DNA from: Imperialibacter sp040222385
GTDB lineage: Bacteria > Bacteroidota > Bacteroidia > Cytophagales > Cyclobacteriaceae
Assembly (NCBI RefSeq): GCF_040222385.1
Contig: NZ_JAVKDF010000017.1
Location: forward strand, 248,001 to 312,000
Direction: 5' to 3'
Length of the DNA stretch: 64,000 nucleotides
A program made the position numbers and the translations under genes. The notes under the pieces are model-generated. The model made no database searches and was not told where the DNA came from. It saw only the letters and a program-made list of their open reading frames with translations. Shown here in pieces: positions 33,773-42,104 of this stretch (position 1 is its first letter; each line of letters begins with the position of its first letter).

Positions 33773-36133
33773 TCACTTCTTTTGCAAAATCTGTATCGGA
33801 AAGTCGTTGCCAAATGAGAAGCTGGCGGGGTATTGTGATTTACCCTTGTACTCCTCTGATAGGGCTGGCACCCGCTGCTCAATATAAGAGCTCAACTCTC
33901 TGATGGTAATGATCCCATCAGTCGAAGAAGCCATGTTTTTGCCGGACAACCCTTCGAGGATGGAGTAGGTAAAAACACCGTGGCCCAACTGTTCAAATTC
34001 GGTGGCAAATTGCTCCGAGCCCGCAGCCGTAAGCCAAAAGGTGCCGGTGCTTCTGGCCAGCTGCGCCAGGGCTTTCTCCTCAGCCGCTCCTCTGGTGGCA
34101 ACTGTTTGCAGCGCACCGGCCGACTGGCAAGCGTCGATAATAAAGACCTGCTTCTGGGCATTTATTTTCATAGAAAGTTCTTTCAGATCTGCAGCCGAAA
34201 CAGCCCTGTCCTTCAAGGAGCCAGCGTTTCCATACATTTGGGTGACATCATAAGGCACTAAATAAAATTCATTCTCCGCATCTTCCTCACTTACAGTGCC
34301 GTGGCCTGCATAGTAGAACACAAACAGATCTTGCTCATTGATGTTCTTTGAAATCTTTGCAAAAGCGGCAAGGATACTCTCCTTAGTGACCTGGCTGTCG
34401 TAGAGTTCAGTCTTCTCCACTTTTGCAAACAAGTCCGTGCTGGAAGCATCCAGCTGCTTAGCCACACTCCTGGCGTCTGTTAAAGCGTAGTTGAGCTCAT
34501 ATTTAGGGTTCTTGTATTTGTTGATCCCCACAATAAGCGCCACCAACTTGGGCCTGGCCTCTGCATTCGCCTGATACTTGACGATCAGTTTGGCTTTTTC
34601 TGACTCTATGCCCTCTTTGTTGACTGCCACGGCATAGAAGTAGTTTTCTTCCCCATAAGCATTGTTGAGACTGGCGGTAAAATCAAAGTCGGTGCTGTTT
34701 CCCAGGCTTTTCTTAGTGGCTAGCAGCTTGGCATTGTGGTAAAGCCTCACTTCTGTGGTGTACTCCGGATGTTCAGTAATCTGCACCTTCAGTTCCAGAT
34801 TCTTTTGGCTACTGGTGACAGGCGCAGAACCTCCTGTTGCATTTTCAGCCAGGGTCAAAGTGATGGAAGAAACATGCTCTATGTCTTGCTCTAAAGTTGC
34901 GCTGCTTGCCGAAATGGTAGCTCCTGAGAGGATTTTGGCCAATAAGTTGGGTGTGTAGTACTTATCAAAAGTGGCATCAAGACTTACCCGACTGAGCAAA
35001 TTTCGCTCTGTCCAGTAAATTTTTGCAATGGCCTCGAGGCTTCCATCGATTTGCCCTCCTCGGGACACGGTGACAAGATCGTCGTTGGCGTCAGCATAAA
35101 TAAACCCGACGATTTCATTGGCCTCTATATTGTAAATCTGCGTGACGTTGTTATTACTATAGTTAATCAGAAAGCTTTTTCCGTCGTGCAGCGGATAAAT
35201 TCTCTTTTTATCGACCCCCTGGTTGGCCGGTGCCATCATCAACTTGACCTTGTCTCTCTTAGTAGAAAAAACTTTTTCCTTTGAGGAAATATCGAACACA
35301 TCAAAACTGTAGTCGACGCTACTGCTCATCAGCAAGTTGTCCTTAAGCACGGCTGACGTATAAAGCGAAACAGAAACCAGGTTAAGCTGGTCGTAAATTT
35401 TATTATACCGTTTTGCGGATATTTGATACTCCCAAAAGGCGATCTTACCCGGTAGGCCTTCGCAAGAAATAATGCTCTTACCATCTACCGAATACTGAAC
35501 AAAATGATAGTAGGCTTTCCTAAGCTCCTCGATTACTTTGCCCGACTGAATATTGTAAACAATTGCTGGCTCGGCTCCGAGGTATCCAGACTTAAAGCTG
35601 GCCAGTAAATTGCCTCCATTTGGGTCGAAATCCAGGCCACTTACGTGATGCGATACGCCACTGATTTTTTGAACCTGCTTCGCATTGTCCGAAAGGTTGT
35701 ACACATAAATTTCAGATCCGTCAGTCCCAACAGCCAGGAGATTGTCGGTGTAGCTGATTGCCACCCTGGTAATGTCCTTTGCCACATCGATTGCGGCCAA
35801 CTGCTCCCCATTTTTACTGTCGAGAATCACAATGGAATGACCCTCCACGCTAACAACCTCATTCTTTGATTGACTAATTCTCAGATCAAATGGCGATTGA
35901 TGAACACCCCTGAATGTCCTGACTGTTTTTCCAGACACGGCATTCACCAGCTTGATCGTTTTGTCATCGAAGGCAAATGCTATTAGTTGACCATCGTTGG
36001 AAACAGTAAGGCTGTTTTGCTTCGAGTGAACCTGCTCTTCATCATAGGTCAGCCGTAATTTGTCGACGGTGGTTTGAGCAAACAATGACCCTGTAGAAAT
36101 GGTGAAAAAAACGAAGCAGAGGGACAGTTTCAT
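33773..36133 (-). CDS. secreted WD40-propeller/caspase-fold (peptidase C14) protein
   Basis: 786 residues with a Sec signal (MKLSLCFVFFTISTGSLFAQ). Residues 25-390 look like a WD40-type propeller (LAVGTDGSEIYVYNL; FDPNGGNLLASFKSGYLG). An Ig-like domain covers about 425-520. The C14 caspase-like domain starts near 526 (ALIVGINKYK) with the catalytic dyad in FYYAGHG (His ~611) and IIDACQSAG (Cys ~669). Both catalytic residues are intact. The order propeller-Ig-caspase is known from bacterial metacaspase-like proteins, and the signal peptide places it outside the cytoplasm. Its substrate and role are unknown. It begins 22 bp past the RmlD-like gene's stop on the same strand. Confidence 0.9.
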   Translation of the reverse strand: MKLSLCFVFFTISTGSLFAQTTVDKLRLTYDEEQVHSKQNSLTVSNDGQLIAFAFDDKTIKLVNAVSGKTVRTFRGVHQSPFDLRISQSKNEVVSVEGHSIVILDSKNGEQLAAIDVAKDITRVAISYTDNLLAVGTDGSEIYVYNLSDNAKQVQKISGVSHHVSGLDFDPNGGNLLASFKSGYLGAEPAIVYNIQSGKVIEELRKAYYHFVQYSVDGKSIISCEGLPGKIAFWEYQISAKRYNKIYDQLNLVSVSLYTSAVLKDNLLMSSSVDYSFDVFDISSKEKVFSTKRDKVKLMMAPANQGVDKKRIYPLHDGKSFLINYSNNNVTQIYNIEANEIVGFIYADANDDLVTVSRGGQIDGSLEAIAKIYWTERNLLSRVSLDATFDKYYTPNLLAKILSGATISASSATLEQDIEHVSSITLTLAENATGGSAPVTSSQKNLELKVQITEHPEYTTEVRLYHNAKLLATKKSLGNSTDFDFTASLNNAYGEENYFYAVAVNKEGIESEKAKLIVKYQANAEARPKLVALIVGINKYKNPKYELNYALTDARSVAKQLDASSTDLFAKVEKTELYDSQVTKESILAAFAKISKNINEQDLFVFYYAGHGTVSEEDAENEFYLVPYDVTQMYGNAGSLKDRAVSAADLKELSMKINAQKQVFIIDACQSAGALQTVATRGAAEEKALAQLARSTGTFWLTAAGSEQFATEFEQLGHGVFTYSILEGLSGKNMASSTDGIITIRELSSYIEQRVPALSEEYKGKSQYPASFSFGNDFPIQILQKK

Positions 36134-36155
36134 CAGAACCAGTTTTGAGGATTGT

Positions 36156-37049
36156 CTATTTCTTCAGTTGCTCTGCCAGCACGGCTATCCCTTCTTCAAA
36201 GCTGTGAGGGTTGTAGCCGAGCACCTTCTTTGCCTTGTCCAGCACAAAGCCCGTTTTTGGCGGACGTTTGGCTGGCTGGCTAAATTTTGAGCCATCCGTT
36301 TCATTGATCAGGGACTTATCCAGTCCAAAATAGTCGGCAGTGGCAATGGCCATTTGATAAGGATTCATGAAGTCTTTGCCAGAAATATTAAAAACGCCTT
36401 TAGCCTTTTTCTTCGCAATGAGGTAGCAACCCATGGCAAGGTCTTCTGCCAGCGTGGGGGTTCTCCACTGGTCGTTCACCACGTTGATGGTTTTGCCCTC
36501 CTCCAGGCTTTTCTTTACCCACAAAATAATGTTGCTCCGGCTCATGTCGAAAGCAATGCCATACACCAAAACGGTACGGGCCATGGCCCAATCTATTTTG
36601 CCAGCCATCACGGCCTTTTCCGCTGCCAGCTTGCTATCGCCATAGTAGCTCACCGGATTGGCTTTGGCCTCCTCGTCATACGGGCCGTCCTCCCCATCAA
36701 AAATAAAGTCGGTGGAAAGGTGCAAAAGAAATGCACCACTAGCCTCGCAGGCTTTTACTATGTTTTCCACCGCCGTTACATTTTGCAACCAGCAGCCCTC
36801 CTTGTCTGTTTCGCACTGATCTACATTAGTCATCGCAGCAGTGTGAATGACCACTTCCGGTTTTTCAGTAGTGATGACTTTTAGTGTCTCGGCAGCATTG
36901 GTAATATCCATAGACTGGTACCGGACGCCCTCCAGAGGAATTCTGCTAGCTCCCCTGCCCGTAGCAAGAAAGTCTTCGCCTTTTTCTTTCAGAAGTACTA
37001 CCAGCTTTTGGCCCAGCAGGCCATTGGCCCCGGTGATCAGTATAGACAT
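36156..37049 (-). CDS. RmlD-like SDR family sugar-nucleotide reductase
   Basis: 297 residues. The Rossmann motif ITGANGLLGQKLV is at the N-terminus, LSTDFIFDGEDGPYDEE lies mid-protein and YYGDSKLAAEK contains the catalytic Tyr-Lys. It resembles dTDP-4-dehydrorhamnose reductase. Other rhamnose genes (rmlABC) are not in the window, so the substrate may differ. It lies 3 bp after the cyclophilin gene and is the last member of the minus-strand operon beginning at 41,659. Confidence 0.87.
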   Translation of the reverse strand: MSILITGANGLLGQKLVVLLKEKGEDFLATGRGASRIPLEGVRYQSMDITNAAETLKVITTEKPEVVIHTAAMTNVDQCETDKEGCWLQNVTAVENIVKACEASGAFLLHLSTDFIFDGEDGPYDEEAKANPVSYYGDSKLAAEKAVMAGKIDWAMARTVLVYGIAFDMSRSNIILWVKKSLEEGKTINVVNDQWRTPTLAEDLAMGCYLIAKKKAKGVFNISGKDFMNPYQMAIATADYFGLDKSLINETDGSKFSQPAKRPPKTGFVLDKAKKVLGYNPHSFEEGIAVLAEQLKK

Positions 37050-37052
37050 AGC

Positions 37053-37916
37053 TTATTCATTATATTGAATACCGTATTTTTTTGTCAACTCCTTTTTGGG
37101 CACTTCTTCCACCTCTACAGTCATGTATACTTCAACAGCAGGTACGGTCTGCACAGTTTTGACTGCGGCAATTTTATCAACAACGTCTAATCCTTCTACT
37201 ACCTGTCCAAAAATTGTATACTCGTCGTCGAGGTGGGGAGCCCCGCCTATCGTTGTGTATGCCTCTACCCTTTCAGGTGAAATAGTTTTATCAATGTAAA
37301 TATCAGTGGTGACTTCTTCCTTAACGAGCGGAATAAGGCTCTGTACTTCGGCGGTATAGGCATCAAAATTTCCCGTCTTCCGTCCCTCCATATAAAGCTC
37401 AGTCAATCTGTTTTTCACCGCAACCTGCGTAGAATCTTCCAGTAGTTTTCTGATGGCCATTCCAAGCTTTTCCTGGTCTACTTTCAGGGCTTCTTCCGAT
37501 TCATAAACCGTGCCCTGCACTATGTAAAACTGGTTGCCGCTTGAGGCCCGGTCGGGGTTAACTTCGTCTGGCTGTCGGGCCGCAGCCAGTGCCCCTTTTT
37601 TATGAAAATACCTGGGTATAAATTCAGCAGGGATAGTATACTCTGGTTCCCTTTCTCCTCTGGGCTTTTTGCGGTTGATATCACCTCCCTGAATCATAAA
37701 ATTTTCCATTACTCTGTGGAAAATTGTACTATCGTATTTGCCACTCTCTGCCAGCTTCAAAAAGTTTTCTTTGTGTTGGGGAGTCTCATCATACAATACC
37801 GCCTTCATGTCGCCGTACGGCGTGTGAATTGTCACAAGATAGTCCTTGTTTCCACGGCAAGATGTAATCAACGCCACAAACGACAGTGCCCAAAATAACT
37901 GCTTCACTCTGCTCAT
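37053..37916 (-). CDS. cyclophilin-type peptidyl-prolyl cis-trans isomerase lipoprotein
   Basis: 287 residues. The lipoprotein signal ends in FVALITSC (Cys at about 20). Cyclophilin motifs are present: FHRVMENFMIQGGD near residue 66, GNQFYIVQG near 127 and YTIFGQVVEGLDVVDKI near 242. An approximately 85-residue charged, helical insertion (about 140-225) splits the fold, as in other Bacteroidota homologues. It probably helps fold envelope proteins. The start overlaps hemC's stop by 4 bp (ATGA). Confidence 0.93.
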   Translation of the reverse strand: MSRVKQLFWALSFVALITSCRGNKDYLVTIHTPYGDMKAVLYDETPQHKENFLKLAESGKYDSTIFHRVMENFMIQGGDINRKKPRGEREPEYTIPAEFIPRYFHKKGALAAARQPDEVNPDRASSGNQFYIVQGTVYESEEALKVDQEKLGMAIRKLLEDSTQVAVKNRLTELYMEGRKTGNFDAYTAEVQSLIPLVKEEVTTDIYIDKTISPERVEAYTTIGGAPHLDDEYTIFGQVVEGLDVVDKIAAVKTVQTVPAVEVYMTVEVEEVPKKELTKKYGIQYNE

Positions 37917-38881
37917 TTTTTAAGTTGAATTTTAATCTCTTTCAATATAGCGTCTCCACCCTTGGCAAGAAGTTTTTCTGCCAACTTTTTGCCGATCGCC
38001 CGTGCGTCAGCAACTTTTCCTGTAATAGCGTCCTGCACAATCCTTTTTCCATTCAGGCTAATGATACCCCCTTTGATCTTAAGTCTGTCCTCATGCAAAG
38101 TGGCCAGTCCAAATACCGGAATGCTGCAGCCCCCTTCCAGCGTTTCCAAAAAAGCCCTTTCGGCTATGAGTCTTGCGGCAGTGCTTTGGTGGTTAACAGC
38201 ATATGCGATGGCTTTTTTGATCATTGGATCAAGAGAAGTACTCGCCTCCACAGCTACCGAGCCCTGACCAACAGCCGGTACAAACAAATCTGTATCGAGC
38301 ACCTGAGCAATTTTGTCGGCAAGGCCCATGCGATGCACGCCGGCATATGCCAGCAAAAGCGCATCACAATGACCTTCTTCCATTTTGCGAAACCGGGTTT
38401 GAAGGTTTCCCCTCACTTCCACCGTCTTAATATGCGGAAAATAGTGCTTCAACACGGCGACTCTCCTCGTAGAAGATGTCCCCACCACAATCGGTGTCGT
38501 TCTGTCCTCGAGCGAAATCCCTTTTTTGTGGCTTACCAGTACATCATTCACTCTTTCTCTTTCAGTAAAAGCAATGATCTCAAAGCCCCTGGGCAGGGTC
38601 GATTGCATATCCTTGGCGCTGTGAACGGCGATGTGCACATTTCCGCCGGCCAGTTGCTCCTCCAGTTCCTCAGTAAAAACCCCTTTGCTGCCTATTTTGG
38701 CTATAGAAACGTCAAGAACTTTATCGCCCTTTGTTTCGATGGTAACCAGCTCGGTAGCAAGGCTAGCTTTGCTCAAAAGCCCAGCAATGTGCTCAGCCTG
38801 CCACATAGCAAGCAAACTTCCTCTGGTTCCTATTCTTATTTTCTCCACTACAACTAGCTTTAATTTTTCTCTACTTTGCAA
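37913..38881 (-). CDS. hemC: hydroxymethylbilane synthase (porphobilinogen deaminase)
   Basis: 322 residues as called. The core KIRIGTRGSLLAMWQA starts near residue 14, and the dipyrromethane-binding Cys is in EGGCSIPVFG. It joins four porphobilinogens into hydroxymethylbilane in heme synthesis. The ATG at 38881 overlaps the upstream gene by 11 bp; a GTG at 38848 would give a start closer to the family norm and cannot be excluded. No other heme gene is in the window, so hemC is embedded in a mixed housekeeping operon between a RimB-like protease gene and a cyclophilin gene. Confidence 0.95.
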   Translation of the reverse strand: MQSREKLKLVVVEKIRIGTRGSLLAMWQAEHIAGLLSKASLATELVTIETKGDKVLDVSIAKIGSKGVFTEELEEQLAGGNVHIAVHSAKDMQSTLPRGFEIIAFTERERVNDVLVSHKKGISLEDRTTPIVVGTSSTRRVAVLKHYFPHIKTVEVRGNLQTRFRKMEEGHCDALLLAYAGVHRMGLADKIAQVLDTDLFVPAVGQGSVAVEASTSLDPMIKKAIAYAVNHQSTAARLIAERAFLETLEGGCSIPVFGLATLHEDRLKIKGGIISLNGKRIVQDAITGKVADARAIGKKLAEKLLAKGGDAILKEIKIQLKK

Positions 38882-39320
38882 GCTTCATCTTAAAAGAAAG
38901 GTTTTCTTCCCGCACATCAACGACAAACCCCTTTTTTAAAAACTTGCGACCCAAAAGTACTGGGAATTTCATACCTGAACGATCAGTCAACGAAAATTCT
39001 GTTCTGAACTTTTTACCAAATAGTACCAGGCGAGTTTTGATAATCACCCTGTTTTCGATGTGGCCGGTTGAGCTTTTGATCTTCCGCTGGGTAAAATCAC
39101 TTGTCTCAAATTTAGTGCTGCCCTTTCGTCCGATGGTCGCACCCGAAATCTGAAAGCTGACTGTTGGCGTGCCCTCCTTGTCAATTACCTTAATTCTGGA
39201 ACAATGCAAAGCAGAAGTGAAAGCGCCCGTATCTATTTTCGCCTTAACATCGAAAAGGCCCAGCTCCGGAAGGTCAATGATATCATTTCGGCCAATGGTA
39301 TAGCTGCTCTTCATTCTCAT
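38871..39320 (-). CDS. RimB-like ATP-dependent zinc protease family protein (retropepsin-like)
   Basis: 149 residues. The PF05618-type fold is visible: LPELGLFDVKAKIDTGAFTS (the DTG motif as in aspartic proteases), HCSRIKVID, and the C-terminal FPVLLGRKFLKKGFVVDV. In other bacteria the family partners RimK-type ATP-grasp glutamate ligases that act on ribosomal protein S6 or glutathione-like compounds. No ATP-grasp gene is adjacent; the nearest is at 57,648 and unrelated in type. It overlaps holB by 4 bp and hemC by 11 bp, so it is translationally coupled on both sides. Confidence 0.85.
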   Translation of the reverse strand: MRMKSSYTIGRNDIIDLPELGLFDVKAKIDTGAFTSALHCSRIKVIDKEGTPTVSFQISGATIGRKGSTKFETSDFTQRKIKSSTGHIENRVIIKTRLVLFGKKFRTEFSLTDRSGMKFPVLLGRKFLKKGFVVDVREENLSFKMKLAK

Positions 39321-40459
39321 TGGTATTGGATCACCCCTGTTCTTAGAAGCCCAGCCATTTGAAGTGACAAATCCATAAACAAAATCCGTGGATTCGCATT
39401 TCGTTCCAGATGATAAATAGAGTCGTTCAACAGCCTCGATGCCGATTCAATGACGGGAAGGGATATCGACTTGGCAAATTTGCTGACAAACTCTTCCTCA
39501 TGAGGCATTGTTCTCTGCAAGCTGGCCTCTCCGGCTTTTACGATTAGTGACTCCCTGAAGATGCTAAGGCCGTATTCGAGCAGGCTTCGCTGAGCCATTT
39601 TCGACATGCCGTTGAACTTATCAGTGAGCCCGGCCATGCCCTCAAAATCCGACGACCAGCAAATCCGCATCCACTCTCTGAAAATGGTCGTCGACTCGTC
39701 TTCGACCTCGTTGAGCAGGCTCAGCGCCAGGTTCATATTGCCAGCTGCCAGCCGGGCCACCGACTGTGCTTTGGCTGCGTCCACTTCGGCCGTTTTTACA
39801 AGGTAGTCCGCCACTTCCTCGTCAGTAAAGCCCCTGATACTTACCAGTTGCGTCCGACTAATGATGGTGTTAATGATGGCTTCATAGTTGTTTGAAATGA
39901 AGAAGAAAAAGGTGTTTTCCGGTGGCTCCTCCACTATCTTCAGCAAGGCATTGGCCGCCTGAATATTCATTTTTTCGGGTTGCCAAATGAGCATGGCTTT
40001 ATACCTACCCTCAAAGGCTTTCAACGACAAGGCGCTGATAATCTGCCGGCTCTCTTCTCTGTAAATAATAGCCTGCTTGCTCTCCGCTCCAAAATGGCGA
40101 GTCCAGTCAGCTAAATTGCCATAGGGCTGTTCTATCAGAAAAGGCCTCCACCACTTCAGGTAGTTTTTACAAACCACCTCCTTAAAATCTTTGTTGGGAA
40201 TGTCTGCAATGGGAAAGGCGAATGTAACGTCTGGGTGAACCAGCTTTGCCATTTTGCTGCATGAAGGACATGCGCCGCAGGAATCGGTGTCGCCTGGCTT
40301 GTCGCAGTTGATGTACGTAATAAAGGCTAGCGCCAAAGAAAGGTTGGCACTGCCTTCGGGCCCGTTGAAAAGCTGGGCATGCGCCATGTGATTCTTTTGC
40401 ACCGAGGCAATCAGCCTCGATTTCTCCTCTATTAGTCCTGGTATGTCTCTAAATTGCAT
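39317..40459 (-). CDS. holB: DNA polymerase III delta' subunit
   Basis: 380 residues. The N-terminus (PGLIEEKSRLIASVQKNHMAHAQLFNGPEGSANLSLALAF in two parts) is the clamp-loader AAA+ start, with a degenerate P-loop lacking the GKT lysine, as usual for delta'. A zinc module follows (CDKPGDTDSCGACPSC). The sensor region reads NALLKIVEEPPENTFFFFIS, a hallmark of the gamma/delta' family. It is part of the clamp loader that loads the beta sliding clamp. The gene abuts the GlmU-like gene (no gap) and overlaps the RimB-like gene by 4 bp. Confidence 0.92.
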   Translation of the reverse strand: MQFRDIPGLIEEKSRLIASVQKNHMAHAQLFNGPEGSANLSLALAFITYINCDKPGDTDSCGACPSCSKMAKLVHPDVTFAFPIADIPNKDFKEVVCKNYLKWWRPFLIEQPYGNLADWTRHFGAESKQAIIYREESRQIISALSLKAFEGRYKAMLIWQPEKMNIQAANALLKIVEEPPENTFFFFISNNYEAIINTIISRTQLVSIRGFTDEEVADYLVKTAEVDAAKAQSVARLAAGNMNLALSLLNEVEDESTTIFREWMRICWSSDFEGMAGLTDKFNGMSKMAQRSLLEYGLSIFRESLIVKAGEASLQRTMPHEEEFVSKFAKSISLPVIESASRLLNDSIYHLERNANPRILFMDLSLQMAGLLRTGVIQYQ

Positions 40460-41659
40460 CTATTCTTCCTCCCACGACCTGAATTTAGCTGACCTTTCGA
40501 ACACTTCCATCAATATTGCCCTTTCTGTTTCGTCCAAAGGCATTTTTCTTCTTTCCAGCACTCTGCTGGCGGTATCAAGTGCCTGCTCAATTCTGTAGGT
40601 CGCAAAGCCATCTGAGCCACCCCAGGTAAACGAGGGAACGAAAGACCTGGGGAAGCCACCACCAAAAATATTGGCACTTACCCCAACTACCGTACCTGTA
40701 TTGAACATGGTGTTAATGCCACATTTGGAGTGGTCGCCCATCAATAAGCCGCAAAACTGCAGTCCGGAATCAACGAAGGCCTCATCAGTAAAGCTCCAGA
40801 CTTTTACATTGGCATAATTATTTTTTAGGTTGGAGGCATTAGTATCGGCCCCGAGGTTACACCATTCACCTAAAACAGCGTTGCCCAGATAGCCGTCGTG
40901 CCCTTTGTTGCTATTGCCAAAAAAAACAGCGTTGGAAACTTCGCCTGATACCTTACAATAAGGCCCTACGGTGGTGTTTTCACGGATAGCTGCGCCCATG
41001 CCAATAATCGAATGCTCGCCCATGGCAAAGGGCCCTCTTATCATGGCTCCTTCCATTATCTGAGCATTCTTTCCTATATAAACAGGCCCGGTTTCAGCAT
41101 TGATGATCGCACTTTTGATGGAGGCTCCAGGCTCAATGAAAACATTTTCAGGATTGTAAACCCGGGTAAATGGGTCTGTGATGTCTTCGGAAATTCTTCC
41201 TGCGGTGACTAAGTCGAAGTCGCTGCGAATCTGCACGCCATTCCACTGAAAAATTCGCCAGGGACGATCAATCAAATGGGCCTCACCTTCAAAAACCACT
41301 TTTTTCTCCAACTTGACGCTGGCAAGCTCACCGTATGGAATTTGGGCAGAAGAATGTAAAGCGGCGAGATGATCGCCAACCATCAGCCCTTCCCCTTCTC
41401 CAAGGTTAATGACAGCCTGAACCAGCGATTCGGTAGGGCACAAGGCGCCACTGATATAGAAATTATCAGATGTGAAGTGAGTGGGAAATTTAGCAGACAG
41501 GTAATTCTCTGTGAGAAACGACACTTTATGGCCAGTAAGCTTCTGCCATTTCTCATTCACCTTTAGTATACCTATCCGTATGTCTGCCAAAGGGCGGGTA
41601 TAGGTAAACGGTAAAAGCTGGAGGCGCAGAATAGGATCGTCGAACAGAATAATATTCAT
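40460..41659 (-). CDS. GlmU-like protein: NTP_transf_4 domain plus left-handed beta-helix
   Basis: 399 residues. The N-terminal half (NIILFDDPILRLQLLPFTYTRPLADIRIGIL in pieces) fits NTP_transf_4, a diverged nucleotidyltransferase fold found in Bacteroidota. The second half has hexapeptide repeats (GPVYIGKNAQIMEGAMIRGP; KVSGEVSNAVFFGNSNKGHDGYLGNAVLGEW in parts), as in the GlmU acetyltransferase domain. The active site of classical GlmU (GLGTRM) is absent, so the reaction is uncertain; sugar-nucleotide metabolism is likely. It heads the operon down to the RmlD-like gene. Confidence 0.85.
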   Translation of the reverse strand: MNIILFDDPILRLQLLPFTYTRPLADIRIGILKVNEKWQKLTGHKVSFLTENYLSAKFPTHFTSDNFYISGALCPTESLVQAVINLGEGEGLMVGDHLAALHSSAQIPYGELASVKLEKKVVFEGEAHLIDRPWRIFQWNGVQIRSDFDLVTAGRISEDITDPFTRVYNPENVFIEPGASIKSAIINAETGPVYIGKNAQIMEGAMIRGPFAMGEHSIIGMGAAIRENTTVGPYCKVSGEVSNAVFFGNSNKGHDGYLGNAVLGEWCNLGADTNASNLKNNYANVKVWSFTDEAFVDSGLQFCGLLMGDHSKCGINTMFNTGTVVGVSANIFGGGFPRSFVPSFTWGGSDGFATYRIEQALDTASRVLERRKMPLDETERAILMEVFERSAKFRSWEEE

Positions 41660-41670
41660 AGCGCAAAAAT

Positions 41671-41704
41671 AAAAAAGTCTTTAGGAACTAAGCATCCTAA
41701 AGAC
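41671..41704 (-). terminator. intrinsic terminator of rpmE2
   Basis: On the minus strand GTCTTTAGGA pairs with TCCTAAAGAC (41677-41686 with 41695-41704 on the plus strand), a perfect 10-bp stem followed by a run of six T. It lies just after the rpmE2 stop at 41740 and 12 bp before the GlmU-like gene starts, so L31 is transcribed separately. Confidence 0.75.
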
Positions 41705-41739
41705 CTTTTGAACAAACTTCTTTTCAGAAGAGATTTTGC

Positions 41740-41988
41740 TTATTTCTTATTTACATAGCGCTTGTTGAATTTCTCAACACGGCCAGCAGTATCCACAAAC
41801 AGTTTTTTTCCGGTGTAAAAAGGGTGTGAAGCTGAGCTCACTTCCACTTTCACTACGGGATATGTGTTACCATCTTCCCACTTAATGGTTTCCTCAGAGT
41901 TCATTGTCGAGCGAGTTATAAAAGAATAGTCGCTTGAAGTGTCCTGAAATACCACTTCTCTGTATTCTGGATGTATGTCTTTTCTCAT
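41740..41988 (-). CDS. rpmE2: 50S ribosomal protein L31 type B
   Basis: 82 residues. MRKDIHPEYREVVFQDTSS and the closing SHPFYTGKKLFVDTAGRVEKF are diagnostic of L31B. None of the zinc-ligand Cys residues of the C+ form are present, so this is the zinc-independent (C-) paralogue. It has its own promoter-like elements (42029-42059) and a strong terminator (41671-41704). No zinc-uptake regulator box was identified. Confidence 0.96.
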   Translation of the reverse strand: MRKDIHPEYREVVFQDTSSDYSFITRSTMNSEETIKWEDGNTYPVVKVEVSSASHPFYTGKKLFVDTAGRVEKFNKRYVNKK

Positions 41989-42028
41989 TTTGAAAGTCTT
42001 TTAAGGAACTGATTCCTAAATCGGACGG

Positions 42029-42059
42029 CAAATATAACAAAAGCTTTTTTTTGCTCCAA
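42029..42059 (-). promoter_or_regulatory. Bacteroidota-type promoter of rpmE2
   Basis: On the minus strand TTG (plus 42057-42059) is followed after 20 bp by TATATTTG (plus 42029-42036), matching TTTG-N19-21-TAnnTTTG. The rpmE2 start codon lies about 40 bp downstream. An opposed TACCTTTG box at 42078-42085 probably serves pabB. Confidence 0.5.
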
Positions 42060-42104
42060 TTGTGAACGCCAAATATTTACCTTTGATGTTTAATAATCAG
42101 TCAT

